64,000 bases of DNA from Microbacterium sp. ET2 (GCF_030347395.1 NZ_CP128170.1:2480001-2544000), one strand, 5' to 3'. Counted from the first letter of the stretch, positions 8,663-18,188 are shown. Program-made: numbers and translations. Notes: generated from the letters alone by a model not told the origin.

Positions 8663-9543
8663 TGTCGACCGTCACCGCAACGCGCACCCTCACCACTGAC
8701 TCCCCGCGCCCCCGACGGGCGCCTCGGAAGATGTTCGCGAACCCGGTCGCGGGTGGGCTGCGGATCGTCCTCTTCCTCATGTACGCCGTTCCGCTGCTGT
8801 GGATCGTCCTCACCTCGCTGAAGTCCCCATCGGATGTCATCGGCTCGCAGTCGTCCCTGCTGTTCCGGCCCACCATCGACGCCTATGTCACGGCGCTGTC
8901 GAACGCCGGCCTCTTCACTGCGATGCAGCAGTCGTTCGTCATCGCCGCAGGAACGACCCTGCTCACACTGGCCATCGCCATCCCGGCCGGTTACGGGCTC
9001 GCCCGCGTCAACTCGGCGGTGACGACGGTCATCCTCGGCGCACTCATCGTCTTCCAGATGCTGCCCCAGACCGCCAACGTCATTCCGCTGTTCCAGATCT
9101 TCGGACAGTGGGGGCTGCTCGACACCAACTTCGGCCTCATCATCGCCGACACCGCGCTCCTCACCCCCTTCGCCGTCCTGCTGATGCGGCCGTTCTTCCG
9201 CGCCGTGCCGGTCGCGCTCGAGGAGGCGGCGATGCTCGACGGCGCCTCGAGCATCCGGGTGTTCCGCTCGGTCATGCTGCCGCTCGCGCGCAACGGCATC
9301 GCCACGACCGGGACGCTTGTCTTCCTGCTGGCGTGGGGTGAGTTCCTCTACGCCGTGAACTTCTTCCTCAGCCCCGTCAACTATCCGCTGAGCGCGCTGC
9401 TCGCGGCTCAAGTGTCGGCGTTCGGCATCAACTGGCCGGGCCTCATGGCGCTCGCCGTCATCACGTCGGTGCCCATCCTCATCCTCTTCTTCTTCACTTA
9501 CCGGCTCCTGCGCGAGGGACTCACCCTCGGCGCAGTCAAGTAA
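8662..9543 (+). CDS. ABC sugar transporter permease (MalG/UgpE type)
   Basis: A 293-residue permease with about six transmembrane helices (start IVLFLMYAVPLLWIVLTS). The EAA motif reads EAAMLDGASSIRVFRSVMLP. The ATG at 8662 overlaps the upstream stop and has GGAGGAG just before it. It pairs with the preceding MalF-type subunit; substrate is inferred from the operon. Confidence 0.93.
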   Translation: MSTVTATRTLTTDSPRPRRAPRKMFANPVAGGLRIVLFLMYAVPLLWIVLTSLKSPSDVIGSQSSLLFRPTIDAYVTALSNAGLFTAMQQSFVIAAGTTLLTLAIAIPAGYGLARVNSAVTTVILGALIVFQMLPQTANVIPLFQIFGQWGLLDTNFGLIIADTALLTPFAVLLMRPFFRAVPVALEEAAMLDGASSIRVFRSVMLPLARNGIATTGTLVFLLAWGEFLYAVNFFLSPVNYPLSALLAAQVSAFGINWPGLMALAVITSVPILILFFFTYRLLREGLTLGAVK

Positions 9544-9564
9544 CCGCCTCGAAAGGTTCGCACC

Positions 9565-11481
9565 GTGAGCGACGCCCTCCTGCAGCACCCCCATGCCACC
9601 ACCCCGGTCGACGGACCGGTGAGTCCGAGCCGTGGAACGCTCTCACCGATCGGGGTGACCGGCGTGCGGATCGACGGCGGCTTCTGGGGGCGGATGCAAG
9701 AGCTGAACGGTTCCGCGATCATCCGCCACTGCTACACGTGGATGGAGCGGCTCGGCTGGATCGACAACTTCGTCGCCGCCGTAGAGGGACGCTTGCCGAA
9801 GGATCGCACCGGGCGGGAGTTCAGCGACTCCGACGTGTACAAGCTGCTCGAGGCGATGGTGTGGGAGATGGCCCGAGCGGATGACGCTGAGCTCGCCGGT
9901 CTCTATGAGGCGGTGGTCGCGAAGATCGTCGCCGCGCAGGAGGCCGACGGCTATCTCAACACCCGGTTCGGACGCCCGGGCCAGGAGCCGCGGTACTCCG
10001 ACCTCGAGTGGGGGCACGAGCTCTACTGCTACGGACACCTGATGCAGGCCGCCGTGGCCCGCCTGCGGACGCACGGCGAGGACGACCTCGTCCGTGTGGC
10101 GCGTCGCGCCGCCGATCACGTCTGCGAGGTGTTCGGGCCGGGTGCCATCGAGGCCGTGTGCGGCCACGCCGAGGTCGAAACGGCCCTGGCGGAGTTCGCC
10201 CGCGCCACCGGCGAGGCTCGCTACCTCGAGCAGGCTCGGATCTTCGTCGAGCGCCGCGGCACCGGCACTCTCGCCGACATCGAGTTCGGCCGGGAGTACT
10301 ACCAGGACGACGTGCCGGTGCGCGACGCGGAGGTTCTTCGCGGGCACGCGGTGCGCGCGATGTACCTCGCTGCCGGCGCGATCGATGTGGCCGTCGAGCT
10401 GGAAGACGACGAACTGCTGCACGCCGTAGAGCGCCAGCTCGATCGCACGGTCGCTCGCCGCACCTACCTCACCGGTGGGATCGGCGCCCATCACGAGGGG
10501 GAGTCGTTCGGTGCGGACTGGGAGCTGCCGTCGGAGCGGGCGTACAGCGAAACCTGCGCCTCGGTCGGATCGATGATGACGTACCACCGGATGATGCTCG
10601 CGACCGGGGAGTCGCGCTACGCCGATCTGGTCGAGCGGAACCTCTACAACGTGGTGGCGACCTCGACGGCCGAGGATGGACGCTCCTTCTTCTACACGAA
10701 CACGCTGCATCGTCGCGCCCCCGGCACGGTGCCGGCCGCGGACGAGGTGAGTCCGCGCGCGGCGGCGAGCATGCGGGCGCCATGGTTCGCGGTGTCGTGC
10801 TGCCCGCCGAACGTCGCGCGCACCCTGGCGTCGCTCGGCAGCTACCTGGCTGCAACCGACGGGAACGCGGTCTACCTCGCGCACTACGCCGCGGGGCAGG
10901 TGACGGCGGCACTTCCGGGTGGCAGCCTCACCGTCGACGTCGAGACGGCATACCCCCACGACGGCCGGATCACCGTGCGGGTGACGGCGGCGCCCGAGGG
11001 CGGGGCGGATGTGGTGTTGCGAGTGCCGGCGTGGGCGGAGTCGGGCGCCGTGCTGACAGTCCGGGGCGAGTCAAGCCCGGTGTCGGTCGGCTGGGCCCGA
11101 GCGGAGTCGGTGCGTGTCGGCGACGAGGTCGTTCTCGACCTGCCGATGGCACCGCGCGTCGTGACTCCCGATCCGCGGATCGACGCGCTCCGCGGGCAGG
11201 TCGCTGTGGAGCGCGGGCCGCTCGTGCTGTGCCTCGAGCGCTCCGCGGACGCGGACTACAGCGCGGAGGAACTGCGTGTCGCGGGCGACCCGCTCGACTC
11301 CGACGAGGGCGTCATCCTCCCCATGGTGCCGGTCGGGTTCGACGACGAACCGTGGCCGTTCGGTGCACGGACGGCCACGGCACTCGGCGAGACGGTGATG
11401 GTGCCATTGATCCCCTATCACCAGTGGGGAAATCACGGACCGTCCACGATGCGAGTGTGGATGCCGGTGGCGGGGCACTGA
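9565..11481 (+). CDS. GH127-family beta-L-arabinofuranosidase
   Basis: A 638-residue DUF1680/GH127 glycoside hydrolase. In the characterised family enzyme HypBA1 a Cys nucleophile and a Zn-binding set of Glu plus three Cys are essential; here the matching residues are Glu329 and Cys331 (in YSETCASVG) and Cys412-Cys413 (in SCCPPNV). The alpha/alpha barrel core is evident (HELYCYGHLMQAA, VCGHAEVETALAEFA, YLTGGIG), with a beta-sandwich C-terminal part. No signal peptide is seen, so it should act in the cytosol on imported arabinofuranosides. It closes the LacI/ABC operon. The exact linkage cannot be told from sequence. Confidence 0.9.
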   Translation: MSDALLQHPHATTPVDGPVSPSRGTLSPIGVTGVRIDGGFWGRMQELNGSAIIRHCYTWMERLGWIDNFVAAVEGRLPKDRTGREFSDSDVYKLLEAMVWEMARADDAELAGLYEAVVAKIVAAQEADGYLNTRFGRPGQEPRYSDLEWGHELYCYGHLMQAAVARLRTHGEDDLVRVARRAADHVCEVFGPGAIEAVCGHAEVETALAEFARATGEARYLEQARIFVERRGTGTLADIEFGREYYQDDVPVRDAEVLRGHAVRAMYLAAGAIDVAVELEDDELLHAVERQLDRTVARRTYLTGGIGAHHEGESFGADWELPSERAYSETCASVGSMMTYHRMMLATGESRYADLVERNLYNVVATSTAEDGRSFFYTNTLHRRAPGTVPAADEVSPRAAASMRAPWFAVSCCPPNVARTLASLGSYLAATDGNAVYLAHYAAGQVTAALPGGSLTVDVETAYPHDGRITVRVTAAPEGGADVVLRVPAWAESGAVLTVRGESSPVSVGWARAESVRVGDEVVLDLPMAPRVVTPDPRIDALRGQVAVERGPLVLCLERSADADYSAEELRVAGDPLDSDEGVILPMVPVGFDDEPWPFGARTATALGETVMVPLIPYHQWGNHGPSTMRVWMPVAGH

Positions 11482-11543
11482 GCCGCACCTTCGAGCAGGG
11501 AGGAGGACCTGCATCAGCGGCCCTCCTCCCCGGACGTCGTCCC

Positions 11544-11579
11544 CGCGCCCCCGCCCGACCCACACCGGGCGGGGGCGCG
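11544..11579. terminator. bidirectional stem-loop between convergent genes
   Basis: A 14-bp perfect GC stem (11544-11557 with 11566-11579) and an 8-nt loop lie between the GH127 stop and the convergent beta-helix gene stop. There is no U-tract, as is common in high-GC actinobacteria. Confidence 0.7.
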
Positions 11580-11601
11580 CCCCCGGATCATTCGATCGTC
11601 A

Positions 11602-13413
11602 TCATCCCCAGATGGCGTCCAGCCGCTGCGCCGTGGGCTTCGGCGCGAGGCGGTCGATGTCGGCGAGAGTCACGGGGCCGAGGGCTTGGAAGCCGCGGTC
11701 GCCCTGGGCGCTCCTCGAATCGGTGACGCTCGTGAAGCTGTAGCTCGCGCTCACGGTGCCCGCGACGACCGAATCCTCGACCGTCAGATTCGACCAGGTT
11801 CCGTGCCACATGTTCGCGGCGAGGATCTGGTAACCCCCCGTGTAGATCGGGTAGCGGAGCTGACCGGTCGTGCCGCCGAAGAAGGCGGAGTCGGTGACCA
11901 CCCCACCGACGTTGTTCCCCGCCATGATGCCCTGGTTCGACGACATGAAGACAGCCGCATCCTCGAACGCCACATCGGCGATGGTGCCGTCTCCTGACGT
12001 CGTCACGAACTGGATGGTGTCCACGTGGGCGGATGACCCGGCCGGCTTGTAGTGAGGCGCCGCATAGAACCCGGCGAAGCGCACCCCGTCGACGTCGTAG
12101 CCGCCTGCGGACTTCACCTCGACGCGGTCATAGGTGACTCCGCCCTGCGCTTCGACGCCGGCTACGACCTCGACGATCTCGACGTCGCGCACGCCGTTGC
12201 CGCCGTTCGCGGTGATGAGGAGCGTCGGTACGACGGTGTAGCCCAGCGCGAACTCCTCGGAGTTGCGGATCATGACCGACTGTCCGGAGAAGTCGATGCC
12301 GACGATCGACACACCTCTGACTCCGACGAAAGCGGCACCGCGGTCGCCGACGCTCGTGACCGTTCCGACGCCGTTGCAGGCGCTGACGAGAATCCGCGAC
12401 GCACGCTGGGCGTTGCCGACGTTCTCCAGAACGCCCTTCGAGCTCGACCCCGCCCCGTTGCCGCCGGCGAGATTGCCCGGAGCGACGCAGATCACCACCT
12501 CATCGGACGTGTTCGCGTTCGCGGCGATCGCGGATGAGATCGCCGACCACGTCGGCGCGACGTTCACGACCCGTGCGCCCGAGGACGGTGTGTTCGTGGG
12601 CCAGTGCGTGCCGTCCGGCCCGTACGTCACCGCACCGACAGCAGCGGGCGGAGTGGATGCCGGCGGCTCCGTCGGAGCGGGAGACTCCGTCTCCGTGGGA
12701 GTCGGCGTGGGGGTCGGAGTCGGAGTGGGCGTCGTCGTCGGCTCGGGCGTCGGCGTCGGAGTCGGAGTCGGCTCGGGCGTCGGCTCCGGAGTCGGTTCCG
12801 GCTCCGGCTCCGGCGTGCTGTCGGGCGTGAAGACCGCATCCACGAAGAAGTTCGTCGTCACCCCGGTCGTGGGGAAGGAGCTCGACCACGAGAACTGGTA
12901 CACGGCTGCGTCGCGGCGGGTGAGCAGACCGTCCGTCACCCGGTTCCCCGTGAACACGTTGTCGGTCAGCGGCGGACGACCGTTGGAGTCGAAGACGCTC
13001 ACGGTGTAGGTCTCGCCGGCCTCGAGCCGCACGTCCACCGGCGCGGTGCGCCACCCGACGGTTCCCCAGGGGTTGACGCTGACCTCGTCGAGTCGCTCTC
13101 CCGTCGACGACCACACCGACGCGCTCGTCACACCCCCGTTTGCGGCGTTCTGATAGAACTGCACACCCGACAGCACCCCCGATGTCTCCGGAGAGAACCG
13201 CAGACCCACCTCGCCCCGTCCCGTCAGAGACGAGACGAGCGTCGCGGGAACCGCGGTGTCGGGGATGACGCCGACGGGCGTCGTGGCTGCTGCGCCGGGT
13301 TCCGCTGTCAGGAGCGCGGCGATCACGCCGGCGGCCGCAGCTGTGGCGAGGACGGCGCGAGCGCGCCGGCGGTCGCGGCGGGAGGGGGTCAGTTCGACGG
13401 ACTTTGCGTTCAC
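11602..13413 (-). CDS. secreted DUF4082 - Pro/Thr linker - beta-helix protein (paralog 1 of 3)
   Basis: About 603 residues from GTG 13413. It opens with a Sec-type signal (RRDRRRAR, then a hydrophobic Ala/Leu run ending GAAA), followed by a DUF4082 carbohydrate-binding-like domain at about 47-196 (LRFSPETSGVLSGVQFY, SVWSSTGE, YTVSVFDSNG), a Pro/Thr/Glu linker at about 197-258, then a right-handed beta-helix-like domain (YGPDGTHWP, VDTIQF, SNQGIMAG) ending LDAIWG. Two other proteins in this window share this C-terminal module. A role in binding or cutting the surface polysaccharide is inferred from context. The start is uncertain: GTG 13485 would add 24 residues, and neither start has a clear SD. 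Confidence 0.75.
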   Translation of the reverse strand: MNAKSVELTPSRRDRRRARAVLATAAAAGVIAALLTAEPGAAATTPVGVIPDTAVPATLVSSLTGRGEVGLRFSPETSGVLSGVQFYQNAANGGVTSASVWSSTGERLDEVSVNPWGTVGWRTAPVDVRLEAGETYTVSVFDSNGRPPLTDNVFTGNRVTDGLLTRRDAAVYQFSWSSSFPTTGVTTNFFVDAVFTPDSTPEPEPEPTPEPTPEPTPTPTPTPEPTTTPTPTPTPTPTPTETESPAPTEPPASTPPAAVGAVTYGPDGTHWPTNTPSSGARVVNVAPTWSAISSAIAANANTSDEVVICVAPGNLAGGNGAGSSSKGVLENVGNAQRASRILVSACNGVGTVTSVGDRGAAFVGVRGVSIVGIDFSGQSVMIRNSEEFALGYTVVPTLLITANGGNGVRDVEIVEVVAGVEAQGGVTYDRVEVKSAGGYDVDGVRFAGFYAAPHYKPAGSSAHVDTIQFVTTSGDGTIADVAFEDAAVFMSSNQGIMAGNNVGGVVTDSAFFGGTTGQLRYPIYTGGYQILAANMWHGTWSNLTVEDSVVAGTVSASYSFTSVTDSRSAQGDRGFQALGPVTLADIDRLAPKPTAQRLDAIWG

Positions 13414-13505
13414 GGGGGGTGTGTCGCTCTCACTCGACGCGTGAAGGGCATGAAAAACTGAGACGTCCGACGCGTGTCCGGACACCGCTTGCCCACTTGC
13501 TGGTG

Positions 13506-13536
13506 AGATTAGCGCGTGAGAGCCGTGTTACGTCAA
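13506..13536 (-). promoter_or_regulatory. probable promoter of the DUF4082/beta-helix gene, with flanking direct repeats
   Basis: On the minus strand TTGACG (13536-13531) and TAATCT (13511-13506) are 19 bp apart. Just upstream, TGTGACG occurs twice on the plus strand (13545-13551 and 13554-13560), 9 bp apart, a possible activator site. Confidence 0.5.
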
Positions 13537-13595
13537 GTGTTTTTTGTGACGAATGTGACGTTTGTTACTCGCATCGAGATATCTGCGGTCGCGGG

Positions 13596-14906
13596 TCAGG
13601 GTCGTCCCATGCCGAAGTAGTCCCATCCGGCGGCGCGCCAGGCGCTGGCGTCGAGGCAGTTTCGTCCGTCGATGACGACTTGTCCGCGTACGAGGGTGGC
13701 GGCGTGTGCGGGGTCGAGTTCGCGCCGGTACTCGTCCCATTCGGTGACGACGATGACGGCGTCGGCTTCGCGGAGGGCTTCGTCGCGGTCTTCAACGTAG
13801 TTCAGCTGGGGGTGGATGCGTTGGGCGTTCTCGATCGCGGCGGGGTCGGTGATGGTGACCCACGCGCCGAGCCCGTGGAGCTTGACGGCGACGTCGAGGG
13901 CGGGGGAGTCGCGGATGTCGTCGCTGTGCGGCTTGAACGCCGCTCCCAGCACGGTGACGTTCTTCTTGAACACCGACCCGCCGAGCGCTTCGACGACGAG
14001 CTGGGCGGCGCGGTCGCGGCGGCGGAGGTTGATCTCGTCGACCTGGCGCAGGAACGCCACCGACTCCCCGCGCCCGAGTTCCTCGGCGCGAGCGGAGAAC
14101 GCCCGGATGTCCTTGGGCAGGCAGCCGCCGCCGAACCCGATGCCGGCGCCGAGGAAGCGGCGCCCGATGCGGGCGTCGTGCCCGATCGCGTCGGCGAGCT
14201 GGGTGACGTCGGCGCCGGTGACTTCGGCGATCTCGGCCATGGCGTTGATGAACGAGATCTTCGTCGCCAGGAACGCGTTGGCCGACACCTTCACCAGCTC
14301 GGCGGTGGCGTAGTCGGTCACGATGAAAGGGGTCCCCTTCGCCACCGACGGGTGGTAGACCTCGCGAAGAACGGATGCCGCAGTCTCGCCCTCTTCGCCC
14401 GCGGGAACCCCCGCGACCAGTCGATCGGGATCCACGGTGTCCTGCACCGCCCACCCTTCGCGGAGGAACTCCGGGTTCCACACCAGCGTCGCGCCCGTCT
14501 CGGTCACCCGCGGCGCCAGTCCCGCCGCCGTCCCGACCGGCACGGTCGACTTCCCCGCGACGATGTCGCCCTCTGACAGGTAGGGCAGCAGTCCGTCGAC
14601 CGCGGCGTTGACGTAGGTCAGGTCAGCGGCGTACCCGTCCTTCACCTGCGGGGTCCCCACACCGATGAAGTGCACCTTCGCGCCCGCAGCCTCCGACATG
14701 TCGGTGGTGAACCGCAGCTTCCCCGACGCGATGCCCTCGGTCAGGATCTCCTGCAGCCCGGGCTCGAAGAAGGGCGCCTCACCCTTCGACAGCGACGCGA
14801 TCTTCCGCTCATCCACATCGATCCCGACCACCTCGTGACCGATCGACGCCATCGCCGCCGCATGCACCGCACCCAGATACCCACAACCGATCACAGACAG
14901 ACGCAT
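13596..14906 (-). CDS. ugd: UDP-glucose 6-dehydrogenase
   Basis: A 436-residue UDP-sugar dehydrogenase that oxidises UDP-glucose to UDP-glucuronate with NAD, supplying a charged sugar for exopolysaccharide. The N-terminal Rossmann motif is VIGCGYLGAVHAAAMA; the substrate segment is WNPEFLREG (about 143-151); Lys216 region ATKISFINA and the catalytic Cys262 in GFGGGCLPKD are intact. Length is normal. The ATG at 14906 has GAGGGAG upstream. It lies downstream of the lipid/glycan operon on the same strand, separated by repeats. Confidence 0.95.
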   Translation of the reverse strand: MRLSVIGCGYLGAVHAAAMASIGHEVVGIDVDERKIASLSKGEAPFFEPGLQEILTEGIASGKLRFTTDMSEAAGAKVHFIGVGTPQVKDGYAADLTYVNAAVDGLLPYLSEGDIVAGKSTVPVGTAAGLAPRVTETGATLVWNPEFLREGWAVQDTVDPDRLVAGVPAGEEGETAASVLREVYHPSVAKGTPFIVTDYATAELVKVSANAFLATKISFINAMAEIAEVTGADVTQLADAIGHDARIGRRFLGAGIGFGGGCLPKDIRAFSARAEELGRGESVAFLRQVDEINLRRRDRAAQLVVEALGGSVFKKNVTVLGAAFKPHSDDIRDSPALDVAVKLHGLGAWVTITDPAAIENAQRIHPQLNYVEDRDEALREADAVIVVTEWDEYRRELDPAHAATLVRGQVVIDGRNCLDASAWRAAGWDYFGMGRP

Positions 14907-15025
14907 ACCGCTCCCTCGTTGACGAACCCGTCATTCCTAACAGATCTGTGTTGCGTGTTCTGACACACCTGTAGCGGGGTTAGGCTGGGCCAGATTCCCC
15001 AGGCCTCGGCGCCCTGTTCGATGGC

Positions 15026-15072
15026 GGTCCTCCCGAGCCGGTTGCCGTGGGTACGGGCAGCTCGGGAGGACC
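15026..15072. repeat. 13-bp inverted repeat between ugd and the lipid/glycan operon
   Basis: GGTCCTCCCGAGC (15026-15038) and GCTCGGGAGGACC (15060-15072) are perfect arms around a 21-nt loop. It follows the last gene of the leftward operon and may end transcription, though no U-tract follows. Confidence 0.6.
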
Positions 15073-15115
15073 TGAACACCACCGCACGGCGTGCGAGGCC
15101 TGGGGTGGCCTCACG

Positions 15116-15175
15116 CCATTGCTGAACGCTGGGGCGCGCCGCAGGCGCCGCCACGCAATGGGGTCTGCGTTCAGC
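15116..15175. repeat. nested inverted repeats overlapping the GT2 gene end
   Basis: CCATTGC (15116-15122)/GCAATGG (15155-15161) and GCTGAACGC (15121-15129)/GCGTTCAGC (15167-15175) are two alternative stems in 60 bp; the last arm covers the stop codon of the glycosyltransferase. Function unknown. Confidence 0.5.
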
Positions 15176-16220
15176 GTATTGGCGCGGCAAGATCTTCACC
15201 AACGCCGGACCCATCTGTTTTCCCAGCCGTAACACGGGCGGTCGCGGGTGCGCTGTCACGGTATCCGCGCATGATGTATGCCCGGCGGAGCATGCGCGCG
15301 ATTCCGTCCTGTAACGCCCAGAGTCGGGCGCCTCCCGCGAAGCGATAGAGGCCGACGACGAGCCGCTCTGCGACGCTCCGGTCGCGCCGCGAGATCCGAC
15401 GTTGAAGCTCTGCGAGAACCCGGTTGTAGCTCGCAGGAATCTCGACCATCGGGGTCAGCTGCGCGGGTCGTTCTCCCCAGCGCGCCTCGAGCATCCTCAC
15501 CGCGCCGCCACGGGCGAGACACTCGCGGCGGAAGCCGTCGAGCCCGCGACGGTGATGGTGAAGTGCGCGCGCCGCCGGATCGAAGGTGGCCTCAGCACCG
15601 AGCATCCCCAGCCGCCGGCCGAGATCGAGGTCTTCGTTGTACTCCAACCGCACCGACGGCTTCACCGCTTCGCCGCGTCGGTACAGATCCGTGGGCAGGC
15701 TGACGTTCCCGCCCCAGAGCGATCCGAGGATGTCGGATGACCCCGAGGTCACCCACCCGCGCACCTGCGCTTCGTAGTCGCGCGCATACAGGAACGTCGG
15801 GGCGTGATCGCGTCCCCGCCGGGTAGGCAGCGACACCGGCATGTAGCCCTGCAGGACGCGGTCGGCCAGCGCGGCGTGGAAGGCCCGATGACGCGCGACC
15901 AGGTCGGATTTCGGTTCCACGTCGTCGTCGACGGCGAGCACGATGTCGCAGGTGACGAGGTCGAGACCGGCGATCCTGGCGAGCGCGAGACCGCGGTTCT
16001 CCGGCAGCTCCGCCACGATGACGCGGGGGTCCGCCGACTCCGCGGCGAGGATCTCCTGCCACCCCTCGTGCGGACCGTCGAGCACCATGACGACCTGGTC
16101 GGCGTCCTGCGCGAGATACTCGCGCACGAGCGGGGGAATCCGCTCGAGGCGCCGGTACGAGGGGAGGACCACGGCCAGCGTGCGCCGGATCCGTGCGCCT
16201 TCCGGATCGTCGAGCGTCAC
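15171..16220 (-). CDS. glycosyltransferase family 2
   Basis: A 349-residue GT2 (GT-A fold) enzyme. Visible features are the nucleotide-binding start (VVLPSYRRLERIPPLV), the metal-binding acidic cluster AVDDDVEP, and the acceptor-side acidic motif EYNEDLDLGRR. It probably adds one sugar to a lipid-linked glycan at the inner membrane face. GTG 16220 overlaps the TGA of the acyltransferase gene (GTGA) and has GAGGAGG upstream. It is the last gene of a nine-gene overlapping operon that mixes sugar and acyl chemistry. Donor and acceptor are unknown. Confidence 0.88.
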   Translation of the reverse strand: MTLDDPEGARIRRTLAVVLPSYRRLERIPPLVREYLAQDADQVVMVLDGPHEGWQEILAAESADPRVIVAELPENRGLALARIAGLDLVTCDIVLAVDDDVEPKSDLVARHRAFHAALADRVLQGYMPVSLPTRRGRDHAPTFLYARDYEAQVRGWVTSGSSDILGSLWGGNVSLPTDLYRRGEAVKPSVRLEYNEDLDLGRRLGMLGAEATFDPAARALHHHRRGLDGFRRECLARGGAVRMLEARWGERPAQLTPMVEIPASYNRVLAELQRRISRRDRSVAERLVVGLYRFAGGARLWALQDGIARMLRRAYIMRGYRDSAPATARVTAGKTDGSGVGEDLAAPIR

Positions 16221-17551
16221 GAGGCCTCCTCGCGGCCGGGCCCCACGAGAAGGTCGGCCATCCGCGCGACCGTGCCGTCGACGTCGCGATCGATCGGCAT
16301 GTTCGCGCCGATGAAGAGCGACCCGTTGTACATGATCCCGGCGGCGGCGAACTGGTCGTGACCGAGCGACGCGGGGAACGGGATGATCGCGCGCACCTCG
16401 CCGCCGCAGAAATACCGCGGCCGCGAGACCCACGGGAGCAGCGTGCTGTAGCCGATGGGGAATCCCGGCACCGTGTCGTGGTCGAACGCCGCATCGCGCT
16501 CGGCGACCTGCGCGTGCACCGACGCGATCGTCGCGTCCAGAGATGCGTCCGCATCGCCGGTCACGGCCATGTCGCGGACATGGTTACGGATGTGCGGCTC
16601 GGCGGGGTTGTGGAACGACACGGGAAAGCGCAGGCGCACGACGCGCTGGGGACCGTCCCACGCCCCGATGATGGCGGCGGCGAGCAGATCGCTGAGTGTT
16701 CCGCCGTGCTCGCGCGCGCGTCGCCCGGCGACCGCGGCGTCGAGCCGGCGCCACGCGGAGTGCCGGGGCGGAAGCGCCCGCGCGCGGGCCGCATCGTCGG
16801 CGGCGTACCGCAGCGGCAGGATGTTCCGCGCGAGAACCCGGCGCACGCGGCGCAGGAAGGGCTTGGCGCGATACGAGCGCCATGCCGCACGCGGCTTCGG
16901 TGACGCCAGCCGTCCCCACCACTCACGCAGGGCGAGGTACGGCATCTCGACGCGCCGCGCGGCGCGGGCATCGGCGAACGGGTCGACAGGGTCGGGCAGC
17001 TCCTCGTCGGCGGACTTCTGGGTGATGCCCGACATGACCTTCATGCCCGACATGCCGTCGAGGGTGGCGTGGTGCAGCATCGTCCCGACGAGGACGTCGC
17101 CGCCCGTGAGCGGCGTGACCCGGATGCGCCACAGCGGGTGGTCGATCGGCATGGTGCCGTCATAGGCGCCGGCCAGTTCGCGGATGTCGGCGGCCGCGAG
17201 GTCGGCGGGCTCATCGACGAACACGACGTGCCGGGAGAGGTCGAAGTCCTCGTCGGGAACCCAGGCCGGCGGGGTCAATCCGAGGAAGGAGCGCTGGAGC
17301 CGCAGCCGGAACACGGGGTCGCTGGCGACCACGGCGTCGACATAGGCGAGGATCCGCGCGCGGTCCAGCGAACCGTCGGCGCGACGCAGCGTGCCGCCCG
17401 ACACGATGAAGCCGCCGGGCGTGTGCATGCTCTCGAACGAGATCTGACGCGAGACGTACCCCTCCTCCCAGATCTGCATGAACTCGGCGTGGGGTCGGCG
17501 CCCGACCCGCGACGAAGCGGTCGAGACGGGAGCGGAGGTGACGGTCGACAT
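16217..17551 (-). CDS. WS/DGAT-like acyltransferase
   Basis: A 444-residue condensation-fold acyltransferase of the wax ester synthase/DGAT type. The active-site motif HHATLDG (160-166) is intact, His161 being the general base, and the family block around LGLTPPAWVPDEDFDLSRHV and HPLWRIRVTP is clear. Known relatives join acyl-CoA to alcohols. Here an acyl carrier protein, its PPTase and two FAALs lie directly upstream, so an acyl-ACP donor and a sugar or glycan acceptor are plausible; this is inference. ATG 17551 has GGAG at good spacing. A paralog lies at 60369-61667. Confidence 0.82.
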   Translation of the reverse strand: MSTVTSAPVSTASSRVGRRPHAEFMQIWEEGYVSRQISFESMHTPGGFIVSGGTLRRADGSLDRARILAYVDAVVASDPVFRLRLQRSFLGLTPPAWVPDEDFDLSRHVVFVDEPADLAAADIRELAGAYDGTMPIDHPLWRIRVTPLTGGDVLVGTMLHHATLDGMSGMKVMSGITQKSADEELPDPVDPFADARAARRVEMPYLALREWWGRLASPKPRAAWRSYRAKPFLRRVRRVLARNILPLRYAADDAARARALPPRHSAWRRLDAAVAGRRAREHGGTLSDLLAAAIIGAWDGPQRVVRLRFPVSFHNPAEPHIRNHVRDMAVTGDADASLDATIASVHAQVAERDAAFDHDTVPGFPIGYSTLLPWVSRPRYFCGGEVRAIIPFPASLGHDQFAAAGIMYNGSLFIGANMPIDRDVDGTVARMADLLVGPGREEAS

Positions 17552-17573
17552 GGAACTCCAGATGGTTCTCGGC

Positions 17574-18188
17574 TCACGCCGCAGAATCGAGGGGAAGAAA
17601 GACGGGATGCTGCGCCTCGGCCAGCGCGCAGAGGCAGGCGATCGCGGCGGCATCCGGGGTGGTTCGGACGGATGACCCGTGGGGAGCGCGGAACGTGCGG
17701 AAGTCCCGTGACAGGCCCTCCCCGGTTGCTTTGACGAACGCCTCCTTGGCCGTCCACACGCGCGCGAGAGCCGCCCGTGCAGAAGGGTCGTCCGGTGCGT
17801 CGCCGAGATGCTCTTCGGCAGGCGCGAGCATCCGACGGCGAAGCGCCGCGGAGCCGAAGGCGCGGAAGGGCGCGGTCTCGATGTCTGCCCCGATCGCCAC
17901 GCCCTGGGCGACGGCGACGAGGACGAACTCACCGCTGTGCGAGAGCGAGAAGTCGAGGTCGGTGTCGCCCGCGAGGCGGGGTTTGGCTCGTGGGTTAGTC
18001 CGGGCGATCCCGCGCCAGGGCCAGGGTGTCTCCCGGCGCACGATGTCTTCCACCCAGGCGTGAGCGGCGCCGCGCGCGTCGGCGGCTCGGCCGAGCCGCC
18101 ACCAGACGGGAGCGCCGCCGACGATCCAGCGATCCTCGGCCACGACGATCGCCGTGGCCGAGGATGCCGGCGCGCTGTGGGAGATCAC
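17574..18188 (-). CDS. 4'-phosphopantetheinyl transferase (Sfp type)
   Basis: A 204-residue Sfp-type PPTase that moves the phosphopantetheine arm from CoA to a carrier-protein serine. Core motifs are GADIE (100-104) and WTAKEAFVK (145-153), with the conserved Asp and Glu that bind magnesium, plus FSLSHSGE upstream. GTG 18188 overlaps the stop of the acyl carrier protein gene (GTGA), so carrier and activating enzyme are translationally coupled. This makes the ACP at 18185-18460 the obvious substrate. Confidence 0.93.
   Translation of the reverse strand: MISHSAPASSATAIVVAEDRWIVGGAPVWWRLGRAADARGAAHAWVEDIVRRETPWPWRGIARTNPRAKPRLAGDTDLDFSLSHSGEFVLVAVAQGVAIGADIETAPFRAFGSAALRRRMLAPAEEHLGDAPDDPSARAALARVWTAKEAFVKATGEGLSRDFRTFRAPHGSSVRTTPDAAAIACLCALAEAQHPVFLPLDSAA

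Noticed and set aside
12660..12830. GTCGGA/GTCGGC repeats as a possible minisatellite or CRISPR-like array
   Set aside because: They encode a Pro/Thr/Glu linker of a secreted protein; units are irregular and in frame, with no spacers. The same holds for 43250-43400.
13537..13548. T-run near 13537 as an intrinsic terminator
   Set aside because: No GC hairpin stands before it on either strand; it lies upstream of a likely promoter.
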